In this document: piece after piece, positions 16,250 to 24,374 of the stretch
Layout: the number at the start of each line of letters is the position of its first letter
Position numbering within the stretch: the stretch's first letter is position 1
From: Armatimonadota bacterium
Lineage (GTDB): Bacteria > Armatimonadota > Fimbriimonadia > Fimbriimonadales > Fimbriimonadaceae
DNA length: 64,000 bases
NCBI GenBank assembly: GCA_016223145.1
Contig: JACRPN010000009.1
Location: 1-64,000 of the forward strand
Direction of reading: 5' to 3'
Translations under genes and position numbers: made by a program
The notes under the pieces: generated by a model
Told to the model about the DNA's origin: nothing
Databases searched by the model: none
The model's input: the letters and a program-made list of their open reading frames with translations, nothing else

Positions 16250-17334
16250 GCACGTTCGCGATTATCGGCCTCGGCCGCATCGGCGGCGGCCTGGCGATGC
16301 AGGCTTTGGAGAAGGGGCATCGGGTCGTCGGGCTGGATGTGGCGGGGGCTTCTGAGGAACTGCTGAAGGCCGGGCTGGTTGAGGCTTCGGACCTGTCGGA
16401 CCTGTCGGACAAGTCGGACCCTTCACTCGGACCCCGCATCATCTTCCTCTACATCCACGCCGGACCTGCGGTGGACGAGGAGCTGGCCAAGCTCGCCGAG
16501 CACCTGAAGCTCGGCGACATCGTCCTCGACGGCGGCAACTCCTATTGGGGCGACTCCAAGGTCAGGGCGGCCCGCATGGCCAAGAAGGGCATCCGCTTCC
16601 TCGACCTCGGCACCAGCGGCGGACTCTCCGGCGCGCGAAACGGCGCTTGCTTCATGTGCGGAGGCGAGAAGTCGGCGTTCAACGCCGTCGAGCCGATCCT
16701 CAGGGACCTTGCGGTTCCCGGCGGGGTGGTCTATGCCGGACCCTCCGGCTGCGGCCACTACGTCAAGCTCGTGCACAACGGCATCGAGTTCGGCATGCTC
16801 CAGGCCATCGGCGAGGGGATCGACCTGCTCGAGCAGTTTCCCGAAGATCTTCCGATCGCCGACGTGGTGGGCTGTTGGCGCAACGGCTCGGTGGTCCGGT
16901 CCTGGCTGGTGGACCTGATGCACGAGGCGCTGTCCGGTCCCCCCTCCCTTGTTTTTGCCGAAGGCGAAAATGAGGGAGGGGTTGGGGGAGGGAGACCTAT
17001 CCCCGACCAGGCCGCCCGGAACCTCCACCCCCAACCCCCTCCCCCTATCGCATCCCGACAAGGGGAGGGGATTCTCAACTCCACTCCCGGCTTCATCGAG
17101 GACACGGGGGAAGTGAACTGGCTGGTCGAGGACGCCCTCAGGATGGAGGTGCCCATTCCGGTCATTTCGGCTTCAGTCATGCAGCTCTTCGCCTCGCGCG
17201 ACGACCGCCGCGCCTGGGCTCGCGCGATCGCCCTCATGCGGAGAGGGTTTGGCGGACACCCTTTGGGACGCATGCCCGCGCTGGGGGAGGAGCGGCGCAT
17301 ATCGAAGGTGGGTCTTCGTGAAGGGGAAGCATAG
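16246..17334 (+). CDS. gnd: 6-phosphogluconate dehydrogenase (decarboxylating, short type), with repeat insertions
   Basis: A 362-residue GND protein of the short (about 300-residue) NAD-type class: IGLGRIGGGLA dinucleotide motif, LDGGNSYWGDS, GTSGGLSGARNG, and the catalytic Lys in GHYVKLVHNGIE. It converts 6-phosphogluconate to ribulose-5-phosphate. GTG 16246 overlaps the stop of the GH78-like gene. It is about 60 residues longer than usual because of two repeat-derived segments: SDLSDLSDKSD (residues about 48-58) and about residues 232-280, rich in Pro/Gly. The family sequence resumes at GFIEDTGEVNWLVEDAL, so the enzyme may still be functional. Confidence 0.88.
   Translation: MSTFAIIGLGRIGGGLAMQALEKGHRVVGLDVAGASEELLKAGLVEASDLSDLSDKSDPSLGPRIIFLYIHAGPAVDEELAKLAEHLKLGDIVLDGGNSYWGDSKVRAARMAKKGIRFLDLGTSGGLSGARNGACFMCGGEKSAFNAVEPILRDLAVPGGVVYAGPSGCGHYVKLVHNGIEFGMLQAIGEGIDLLEQFPEDLPIADVVGCWRNGSVVRSWLVDLMHEALSGPPSLVFAEGENEGGVGGGRPIPDQAARNLHPQPPPPIASRQGEGILNSTPGFIEDTGEVNWLVEDALRMEVPIPVISASVMQLFASRDDRRAWARAIALMRRGFGGHPLGRMPALGEERRISKVGLREGEA
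16387..16422. repeat. Four 9-nt repeats encoding Ser-Asp units in gnd
   Basis: TCGGACCTG twice, TCGGACAAG, TCGGACCCT. It is the same repeat type and copy number as 15838-15873 in the neighbouring gene. Confidence 0.8.
16940..17085. repeat. Composite palindromic insertion in gnd
   Basis: A hairpin with arms CCCCTCCCT (16941-16949) and AGGGAGGGG (16973-16981) and an imperfect inner stem is followed by GGGGTTGGGGGAGGG and, 60 nt on, a matching CCCCCAACCCC tract. The block ends at about 17085 where gnd homology resumes. It is about 145 nt long and open in the gnd frame. Confidence 0.75.
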
Positions 17335-17337
17335 GTA

Positions 17338-17395
17338 CGGGGACAAAGGGACGGAGGGACAAAGGGACGGAGGGACAAGGGGACAGGGGGGACGG
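17338..17395. repeat. 8-nt tandem repeat GGGACAAA/GGGACGGA
   Basis: GGGACAAA and GGGACGGA alternate, with about seven units in the gap between gnd and the convergent GH44 gene. It is the cleanest copy of this repeat type in the window. Confidence 0.85.
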
Positions 17396-17458
17396 CAGGC
17401 GCGGGTTCCGTGCCCGCGTCCGGGCCATGGCCATGCGAGGAACAGCGCGTGTCTGATC

Positions 17459-18991
17459 CTAGCTTTTCAGCAGCACCGGGCAGAGACTCATCGGCGGAGC
17501 GGTGAAGGTGACTCGGCCCCTCGCGACCGTTGCCTGCACTGGCTTTGGTTCCACGAGACCTTGCGCGGTGTACGCCGACGCCATTGCTTTCCTTGCGACG
17601 AAGCCCTTAATCGCAAATTGGAATGCGAGGGGAGAGGAATTGCGGTTGATCACCACCAAGGTAGCCCAACCCGGGGTCTTGGGGTCCATAGCGGCATACA
17701 CCGCTGCCTTCTCAACGGGTACGCCGCTGACGGCAAGTCCGAGACTGCCAAAGCGTCGCCCTCTGCCATCCATGTCGAGGAAAGCCCGATAACCCGCCAA
17801 AGTGCCTGTGTCGCCGGGCCTGAACCCCCAATTCGCCGCTGCAAACACACCGTACTTGCCGAACAGGCCCAGTACGTCGGCTTGGGCGATCGCGCCGGAG
17901 ATGTCCGCTTTGCCGCCGAAATCGTATTCCGTGATTGCCAGCTTTGTACCCGGATACTGCTTCCTGATCTGCTCTTGAACACCTGGCAGGAGAGCAATCG
18001 GCCTGCCCTTCAAGAAGTCCTTTGTGATCCAACTGTCCTCGACGTAGGTGGGGTCCCAGAGGGACCGGGGAGCTTGGACCCGCGCCACGGGGGTGCCTGG
18101 CTTGTCGGGGCCGCCACCGGTGATGCGCACGCCGTCGCCCTTGGCCTCGGGGTACCAGTGGATGTCCAGAACGTCCAGCAGGCGCTTGCCCGCCTTGCGC
18201 TCAGCCTCTTTCATCGCGGCCAGATACACGTCCAGGAAGTCCCGCCCTTGAGCGTCCGGAGCGTCCTGAAACCTCCTAAAACCCATCCAGCCGTAGTTCG
18301 CCGGGCCGAAGATCAGGGCCTTCGGCGCGACCGCCTTGATCGCGCTCGCATAGGCGACGTTGTTGTCGATGATCTGCTGGTAGGTCAGCGGCTTGGGGCA
18401 AATCCTGGCATGGGTGCTGAACCAGAGGTCCGGCTCGTTGTCGAGCGAATACCAGACAGGGGTTTTGGGGGACTTGACGCTCTCGATGTGGCGGACCAGT
18501 TCGTCTTGATAGACGGCTTTGTCGCCTGTGTTCGGCGGAAACTCGAAATTGCCGTCCGGCTTTCGGGGATAGGACCTGAGAAACCTCGTTTCCAAATAGT
18601 TGGGGGTGTTCGCGACGTCGCCGTCACCGCGTTTGTCCGCGCTCACGTAGCCGAGGGTCGGCACCGTAAGGAGCACCGTGGCGCCGCGATTCTGAGCGGC
18701 TTTCATGAAAGTCTTCAGCGTCCAAGCGGGCTCGTAAGAGGAACCCATATAGTTGTCGTTTTGGTGCCGGAAGTCGTTGCCCGCGTTGCTGGCATTGGTC
18801 TCCCAGTTGTAGGCGGACATCCGGTTGCCGCCCTGGCGCGCGAACGGGATGGCGATCTTGAAACCCTCCCATTCAGGGTAGTTCACGCCATAGATATAGG
18901 GCGAGATGGCCGTTTTTTGGGTTGCGTCGATGGTGACGGCCAATGGAGTCTGAGAAAGGACCGCAGGGGCAAGGAGGAGAGTCAGGATCAT
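17459..18991 (-). CDS. Secreted glycoside hydrolase family 44 (endoglucanase/xyloglucanase-like)
   Basis: A 510-residue protein with a signal peptide (MILTLLLAPAVLSQT). The GH44 signatures are clear: ISPYIYGVNYPEW, GGNRMSAYNWETNASNAGND, YSLDNEPDLW (acid/base Glu) and ITEYDFGG (nucleophile Glu). GH44 enzymes cleave beta-1,4-glucans including xyloglucan. After the TIM barrel a short beta domain ends in SLCPVLLKS; there is no carbohydrate-binding module or sorting tail. Neighbours GH51 and the GH78-like gene point to hemicellulose use. ATG 18991 begins the signal peptide. Confidence 0.9.
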   Translation of the reverse strand: MILTLLLAPAVLSQTPLAVTIDATQKTAISPYIYGVNYPEWEGFKIAIPFARQGGNRMSAYNWETNASNAGNDFRHQNDNYMGSSYEPAWTLKTFMKAAQNRGATVLLTVPTLGYVSADKRGDGDVANTPNYLETRFLRSYPRKPDGNFEFPPNTGDKAVYQDELVRHIESVKSPKTPVWYSLDNEPDLWFSTHARICPKPLTYQQIIDNNVAYASAIKAVAPKALIFGPANYGWMGFRRFQDAPDAQGRDFLDVYLAAMKEAERKAGKRLLDVLDIHWYPEAKGDGVRITGGGPDKPGTPVARVQAPRSLWDPTYVEDSWITKDFLKGRPIALLPGVQEQIRKQYPGTKLAITEYDFGGKADISGAIAQADVLGLFGKYGVFAAANWGFRPGDTGTLAGYRAFLDMDGRGRRFGSLGLAVSGVPVEKAAVYAAMDPKTPGWATLVVINRNSSPLAFQFAIKGFVARKAMASAYTAQGLVEPKPVQATVARGRVTFTAPPMSLCPVLLKS

Positions 18992-19248
18992 TGAAGTGCC
19001 TCACCTCATTGAGCCATATCGGGCAGTGGATTCGCCTGTCGGGGCGTATCGGCATCCCGGCAATTGTGCGAGTCTTGACGCCAGAAAGCCAAGGAAATTG
19101 CCTGGACCGAGGCTTTTGGGCGCATACTAATTGCAGCTTGGCCACGCGGCTGGAGCGACGCTTGTCTTGTGAGATCGCTATTGGGTGATCGGAGCGCCGA
19201 TCCGCGCAAGTTGCGCTCGCGTCGCCGGTTCTGATTGGAGGAACGGAT

Positions 19249-19914
19249 ATGGTGTTTTGTATTAGGTCGCTTGCGGCATGCGCTTTGGCTGCAGCACTCG
19301 TTGGTTCAGCTTCGGCAGATGTCATTCTCAGCCAGCCGGATTTCAGCGACTTCGGTTTCTATTCGCTTTCGGCGCCGGGCGATGGCATCAGCGAGCGTCA
19401 GGCAGAGAGCTTTGTCCTCACGCAGACGATGGTGCTGACGTCCGCCGGTTGGTGGGGCTACTCCGACAACTTCACGGTTTCGGACCTCAGCAACCAGAGC
19501 GCGTGGCGCATCCAAATCTTCGATGGCACCGCCAGCGCGGTGGGAGGGTCGGTGTTCGACGGCTCCGTGGCCATCGGCAACACCGGGGCGACCGACACGG
19601 GCTCCACGAGCATCACCGGCACACCGATTTATCAGCAGTCGGCGGGCCTGCCTGCCGTGCAGCTTGGCCCGGGCACCTATTGGATTTCCATCAGCGCCGA
19701 CTTCATCGATGCCCAAGGCAGCTATTGGAACTGGTGCATCACGACCTCGACCTACGACAACACTTCGGCTTTTGAAGAGAACGTGAACTCAGGCGTTTGG
19801 CATGTGGCGTTCGACGATTTGGCGATTCAGCTCGAGGGACGCCCCGTTCCTGAGCCGGCCTCTTGGCTGGCGCTAGGGGGGTTGGCTCTGCTGGCCGTCA
19901 AGCGGCGCAAGTAA
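19249..19914 (+). CDS. PEP-CTERM sorting-tail exported protein
   Basis: A 221-residue protein with an N-terminal signal peptide (SLAACALAAALVGSASAD) and a C-terminal PEP-CTERM tail: VPEPASW, hydrophobic helix, VKRRK. Such tails are cleaved and anchored by an exosortase, which is not in the window. The middle is a predicted beta-sandwich (LSQPDFSDFGFYSLSAPGDG...) of unknown function. ATG 19249 is preceded by TTGGAGGAA. A hairpin terminator follows. Expected location: cell surface or exopolysaccharide layer. Confidence 0.88.
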   Translation: MVFCIRSLAACALAAALVGSASADVILSQPDFSDFGFYSLSAPGDGISERQAESFVLTQTMVLTSAGWWGYSDNFTVSDLSNQSAWRIQIFDGTASAVGGSVFDGSVAIGNTGATDTGSTSITGTPIYQQSAGLPAVQLGPGTYWISISADFIDAQGSYWNWCITTSTYDNTSAFEENVNSGVWHVAFDDLAIQLEGRPVPEPASWLALGGLALLAVKRRK

Positions 19915-19936
19915 CTGGCCGGCGGGCAACAAGATG

Positions 19937-19970
19937 TGGGCCGTAGCCTTCTGGCTGCGGCCCATTTAAC
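19937..19970 (+). terminator. Hairpin terminator after PEP-CTERM gene
   Basis: A 12-bp stem with one G-U type pair (TGGGCCGTAGCC / GGCTGCGGCCCA) has a TTCT loop and is followed by TTTAACC. It lies 23 nt after the stop codon. Confidence 0.6.
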
Positions 19971-20079
19971 CTTTGGGCGGCCGCCACCCCACAGGCGGTT
20001 CACTGCGTTCACCGACCTCTCCCCCACGGGGGCGAAGGGGTCTCCGGAGCTACGCCCTTCTTGTGTTGCGTCTTCGGAC

Positions 20080-22419
20080 CTACAGCTTGTAGCGGATCAG
20101 GGTGACGCTGTAGCCGTCCACGGTGATCTGCCCATCCAGAGGCTGTGCTACACGCTGGACGAAATCCACTTTACGCGGCTTGCCGGGATCGTTGTAGGCC
20201 ATCGGGTCGCTGTTCGTCATCACCCACTGTGTTCCTCCGGTGGTCTTGAGAACCCCTTTGATCTTCAGCGGGAACGTGACCTTGTCGGGCATCGGGTTGA
20301 CGATGGCGAGCGTAAAGGCCTTGCGGTCCGAAGTGAACGCCGCCGAGACGTCGAGCGGATCGGGCGCGCCGCCCACCTCGACCGGGATCGTCCCAAAGTG
20401 CTGGCGATAGAGCTGGAGGACAAGCCCGGTGGTCTCCATTTCGGCATCGGTCTGGGTGGTCTTTATCGCGCCGATGACGTTCACCGTCTGGGCATACATC
20501 GCCATGAAGATTGCGTCGGTGTTGCGGAAGAACTCATGTAGGCCCTTGGCGATGCCCATGCCGTCCTTCCAAAAATACCGCGTGCCCAATTCGCCGAAGA
20601 CGTGGGGGCCGTACCAGTAGTTCCACTCATCCATGGCGATCTGGACCTTTTTGCCTTTCATCGCGGGGATGGTCTTCATCAGCTCGCGGTGGTTGTTGGC
20701 CTTGCGCCGGATCTGCTCGGCGATCTGGCCGACGTGCCCAAAAACGCTGGGGCGCTCCTGGCAATAGAAGTGCTCGCTGATGAGGTCGATGTTATCGGCG
20801 CAGTTCGTGAACATCCCTCGCGTCCAGTCCCAGTTGTTCTCGCCCACGGCGATGACCTTAATCGAAGGGTCTACCTTTCGCATGGCCTGCACATATTGGT
20901 TGTGCCGCTTGGTGTATTCGTCGAGAGTCACGTGGCCAAGCTGCCAGTCGCCATACATCTCGTTGCCGATCCCCCACCACTTCACGTTGAATGGTTTCGG
21001 GTGGCCGTTCGCGGCGCGCTGTTTGCCCATGGGCGAGCTTGCCGGCGCGTTGCAGTAGGCGAGCTGCTCGGTGGCCCATTCCAACTTGCCGAGGCCCGTG
21101 TTCACCACCACCTCGGGCTCGGTGCCGATCTCCTTGCAAAAGTCGATGAACTCGTGCAGGCCAAAGTCGTTAGAATCGATGCCTTGCCAGGCCGGGTTCT
21201 TGCGGGTGGGGCGCTTGTCGCGATCGCCGAGGCCGTCGCGCCAGTTGTAGCCGCTGACGAAATTGCCTCCCGGCCAGCGATAGACGGGGGAGTTGAGGTC
21301 CTTCAGGAGCTTGAGGGTGTCCTTTCGCATCCCGCGGACGTTGTCGGCGGGCATGAGGGAGACAGGACCGATCGAGACCACGTCGCCGGTGGCTTTCAGC
21401 TCAAGAGTCGCGTCCTTCATGCTTGTTTTGGCCCGAAACTCGAAGGGCACTTTTCGCCACGCCTGGGTTCGCGGAGAGATCGCCTGTGGGTCTTTCGGCT
21501 TTTGAGGCTCGATCTTGAACTTGTGGGATTGGCCGCCAAGAGAAACGCTGACGGTCGATTGCCCGGCTCCCGGCCGAACCCACAGGTAGCCTACGTACTT
21601 CTGACCGGACGTGAGCGCCAGTCCGGATTGGCTTAGGGTTGTGGATGTTTCACCCCCAACGAGTCCAATGGAATGCTCGCCGGAAAGCGGGTCGATCGTG
21701 TCGAGGGTGAAGCCGTTGCCAGACGACTTCCAGGGCGAGTCCTTGGAACTCGGCGCATAGAAGAACTTCCGATCCTGAAGCATCTCCGCCCATATGCCGC
21801 CGTAGATGCACCGCCCCAGGTGCTCGATGAACTGGCCGTAGATGTATTTCGAAATGGGGTCCTTGGTCTTGCTGAGATCGATCGTGGCTTCGGGTTTCAT
21901 TTCTTTGGTTTTGAGGAGCTCCAAGCTCAGGTCGTCGAACCAGGCTTTGCCTTTGGCGGTGCCGTAGTAGCCGACGAGGCAATTGACGAGCAGGCTGTCG
22001 TCTGCGCCGGTGTCCAGATCCATCTGAACCTTGGTCCAGTCGTTGGTCCCGGTCAGGGCAGAGGTGTGTTCGGGGCGGCCGTGCAGGTTGATGAGGGCGC
22101 CTTGGCCCGTCAGTTTCGCGATCCCATCGGTCTTGATCCAGGCCGTGAGCCGATAGGTCGAGAAGGGGCGAACCGTGGCCGAGGTCTGCCAGCCGCCATC
22201 CACTCCGGCATCACTCTCCACCATCGCGCAGAGGCCCCCGCCCCTACCGCCGTCGACGATGGCGTACCTCGCCTGGCCTCCCCAGCCTTGGGTCCGCCAA
22301 GCCGCGGGTCCGCCGTTCTGGGCTATCCGTTCGAATCCCGGGTTACTGAAGGGATTGGGGGTCTGAGGGCTCGGGGCCAGGGCCGGCATCGCAAGAAGCA
22401 AGATCGCAGAAGCTAGCAT
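20080..22419 (-). CDS. Secreted alpha-L-arabinofuranosidase, GH51, with N-terminal carbohydrate-binding-like domain
   Basis: A 779-residue protein when started at ATG 22419 (MLASAILLLAMPALA, signal peptide). The open frame continues to 22587 but that extension is translated from two inverted repeats. Residues about 20-165 form a CBM4/9-like jelly roll (NPGFERI...). The GH51 catalytic region begins about residue 190 (GQFIEHLGRCIYGGIW). Acid/base is Glu487 (WWGIGNEMYG), nucleophile Glu598 (IAMDEWNYWYGP). It releases arabinose from arabinan or arabinoxylan. The true start is uncertain, because the AGGAG upstream is about 20 nt from the ATG. Confidence 0.9.
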   Translation of the reverse strand: MLASAILLLAMPALAPSPQTPNPFSNPGFERIAQNGGPAAWRTQGWGGQARYAIVDGGRGGGLCAMVESDAGVDGGWQTSATVRPFSTYRLTAWIKTDGIAKLTGQGALINLHGRPEHTSALTGTNDWTKVQMDLDTGADDSLLVNCLVGYYGTAKGKAWFDDLSLELLKTKEMKPEATIDLSKTKDPISKYIYGQFIEHLGRCIYGGIWAEMLQDRKFFYAPSSKDSPWKSSGNGFTLDTIDPLSGEHSIGLVGGETSTTLSQSGLALTSGQKYVGYLWVRPGAGQSTVSVSLGGQSHKFKIEPQKPKDPQAISPRTQAWRKVPFEFRAKTSMKDATLELKATGDVVSIGPVSLMPADNVRGMRKDTLKLLKDLNSPVYRWPGGNFVSGYNWRDGLGDRDKRPTRKNPAWQGIDSNDFGLHEFIDFCKEIGTEPEVVVNTGLGKLEWATEQLAYCNAPASSPMGKQRAANGHPKPFNVKWWGIGNEMYGDWQLGHVTLDEYTKRHNQYVQAMRKVDPSIKVIAVGENNWDWTRGMFTNCADNIDLISEHFYCQERPSVFGHVGQIAEQIRRKANNHRELMKTIPAMKGKKVQIAMDEWNYWYGPHVFGELGTRYFWKDGMGIAKGLHEFFRNTDAIFMAMYAQTVNVIGAIKTTQTDAEMETTGLVLQLYRQHFGTIPVEVGGAPDPLDVSAAFTSDRKAFTLAIVNPMPDKVTFPLKIKGVLKTTGGTQWVMTNSDPMAYNDPGKPRKVDFVQRVAQPLDGQITVDGYSVTLIRYKL

Positions 22420-22471
22420 CAGGGCCAGTTTACGTGATTGCTCCTGTGTTGGGGGTATGGGAGGACCGTGA

Positions 22472-22581
22472 TGCCTCCGCCCCTTCTGAGGTGGAGGCTT
22501 TGGCTCGGATGCCGGGGCTGATGATCGTGTGAGGACCCGATTCAGAGAATAGGCGCCTCCACTCCAGAAGGAGCGGAGGCA
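22472..22581. repeat. Inverted pair of 27-nt repeats upstream of GH51
   Basis: Copy 22472-22498 (TGCCTCCGCC...GGAGGC) and copy 22555-22581 are reverse complements at about 24 of 27 positions, and each is itself partly palindromic. They lie in the 258-nt gap between the divergent GH51 and flgF genes, which otherwise shows nothing. Confidence 0.7.
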
Positions 22582-22677
22582 TTTCACTTCGGGACCCTAA
22601 CTCTCGCAAACCTAAAGTCGAATGCGAAGTTCCGGCCCTAACCCCCGCAATCTTGCTTGCCGAAGACTGATGTGGGG

Positions 22678-23400
22678 ATGAATCGCGGAATTCAAGCTAC
22701 TGCCAACGGAATGCTCGCCATGCAGCGCATGATGGACTCGGTCGCCAACAACCTGGCGAACGCCTCCACCACGGGCTACAAGCGCGACGTCTTGGTGTTC
22801 AACGACTCGTTCTGGCAGGCCGTCTACGGCGGCAAGAACGACAGCTTGATCGGCGCGGTGAGCGCCGGGCCGGACGCCCCCTATCAGGCGACGAGCTTTG
22901 AAGTGGGATCCATGAGGAGCACAGGGAGTCCGCTGGATATCGCGCTCTCCCGGCCCAACCAAATGTTCGCCGTTAGGGCGCCTTCTGGGGTGCTCTATAG
23001 CCGAAACGGCAGCTTCCACGTGGACAACCAGGGCGTCCTGGTGAACGTCGACGGTCTTCCGGTACTCGACGAGAGCAAGAACCCGATCCAATTGCCGCCC
23101 GGGCAGGTGCAGATCGAGCCGAACGGCACGATCCTGTCGGGTGGACAGGAGGCCGCAAAGCTCGGGATCTACGAGGGGGCGTTCGAGAAGGCAGGTTCAA
23201 ACCTCTATTCCGGCGCCAGCGTGAAACCCGTGTCTGAGCCCGACCTGCACTGGAAGACGCTGGAAGACTCCAATGTCAACACCATCGAAGCGATGATCGA
23301 GATGATCACGCTGGGCCGCTCGTTCGAGATGGCCCAAAAGTCCATTCAGTCTCAGGATGAGCAGACCCAAAAACTGATCGAAAGCCTTCAAAACCGCTAA
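22678..23400 (+). CDS. flgF: Flagellar basal-body rod protein FlgF
   Basis: A 240-residue rod/hook-family protein. The N-terminal rod motif (MNRGIQATANGMLAMQRMMDSVANNLANASTTGYKRD, seen in two halves: ANNLANAS and TGYKRD) and C-terminal helix (NVNTIEAMIEMITLGRSFEMAQKSIQ) are typical. The central YSRNGSFHVDNQG core is conserved. As the first of two such genes and the more divergent, it is assigned FlgF (proximal rod). ATG 22678 gives the family N terminus; a TTG 21 nt upstream is less likely. It starts the flagellar operon. Confidence 0.9.
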   Translation: MNRGIQATANGMLAMQRMMDSVANNLANASTTGYKRDVLVFNDSFWQAVYGGKNDSLIGAVSAGPDAPYQATSFEVGSMRSTGSPLDIALSRPNQMFAVRAPSGVLYSRNGSFHVDNQGVLVNVDGLPVLDESKNPIQLPPGQVQIEPNGTILSGGQEAAKLGIYEGAFEKAGSNLYSGASVKPVSEPDLHWKTLEDSNVNTIEAMIEMITLGRSFEMAQKSIQSQDEQTQKLIESLQNR

Positions 23401-23579
23401 CGCAGCCGGACCCATGAGACGGAGTCTCAGGGGGGTTGATCGAGGGACAGGGAAGAGAGAACCTTCGAGCGGTCGGAAGAGGCGCCAGAGCCGAGGCATC
23501 GGCAGGCACTCGCGGCACCCGTTATGGAATGCCGAGAGCAAGCTGCAGGATGCCAGGCAGCAAGGAGAACCGACACAAA

Positions 23580-24368
23580 ATGATGCGAGCCCTGTCCACA
23601 GCCGGCACCGGCATGGTGTGCCAGCAGCTGAATCTCGACACCATCGCCAACAACCTGGCAAACGTCAACACCAACGCTTTCAAGGGTCAGCGCGCCGAGT
23701 TTCAGGACCTGATGTACGAGTCCTACCGGGCGAGCGGCGCCCAGGGCGCGGGCTCAACGAGACAGCCACTCGCCGTCCAGGTAGGCCTCGGGTCCAAGTT
23801 CGCGGCGACAGCCTCGTTGCTCGGCCAGGGGACCCTTCAGCCGACAGGCGGCACCTACGACTTGGCGATCCAGGGCGAAGGCTACTTTCAGATTGAGAAG
23901 CCTAACGGCCAGATCGCCTACACCCGCGATGGCTCGTTCTCGCTCGATGCGGATGGCAACGTCGTGACCTCCAACGGCTACAAGCTGTCCCCGGCGATCA
24001 ACGTTCCGCGGGGGGCCACGGCAGTTTCGGTCTCTCCGAGCGGCGTCGTTTCGGCCCTGCTCCCCGGCAACAACGAGACTCAGCCGGTGAGTGAAATCAA
24101 GCTTGCCGTCTTTCCCAATCCTGGCGGCCTGACGCGTGTGGGCGAGAACCTCTACGAAGCCGGCGGCGGAAGCGGCACGGCGACCGAGGTCACCCCCGGA
24201 GACGAGGGTTCCGGCACGCTCGCCCAAGGCTTTGTCGAAGGCTCGAACGTGCAGATCGTCGAGGAGATGGTGAAGATGATCCTCGCGCAACGTGCTTATG
24301 AGATCAACTCGAAAGCCGTGCAGACCAGCGATGAAATGCTCGGCATCCTCAACAACCTTAAGCGGTAG
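23580..24368 (+). CDS. flgG: Flagellar distal rod protein FlgG
   Basis: A 262-residue FlgG. MMRALSTAGTGMVCQQLNLDTIANN, then YDLAIQGEGYFQI, AYTRDGSFSLDADGNVV, and C-terminal LAQGFVEGSNVQIVEEMVKMI are all diagnostic. It forms the distal rod that passes through the P and L rings. ATG 23580 is preceded by CAAGGAGAA; the open frame extends upstream to 23436 without homology. The 179-nt gap after flgF contains a short hairpin (TGAGAC-GGA-GTCTCA) but no gene. Confidence 0.95.
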   Translation: MMRALSTAGTGMVCQQLNLDTIANNLANVNTNAFKGQRAEFQDLMYESYRASGAQGAGSTRQPLAVQVGLGSKFAATASLLGQGTLQPTGGTYDLAIQGEGYFQIEKPNGQIAYTRDGSFSLDADGNVVTSNGYKLSPAINVPRGATAVSVSPSGVVSALLPGNNETQPVSEIKLAVFPNPGGLTRVGENLYEAGGGSGTATEVTPGDEGSGTLAQGFVEGSNVQIVEEMVKMILAQRAYEINSKAVQTSDEMLGILNNLKR

Positions 24369-24374
24369 CTCCTC

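Noticed and set aside
17249-18994. 581-residue plus-strand ORF
   Set aside because: Antisense of the GH44 gene; Arg/Pro/His-rich with no family pattern.
22420-22587. N-terminal extension of the GH51 protein
   Set aside because: It is translated from an inverted repeat pair and would bury the signal peptide.
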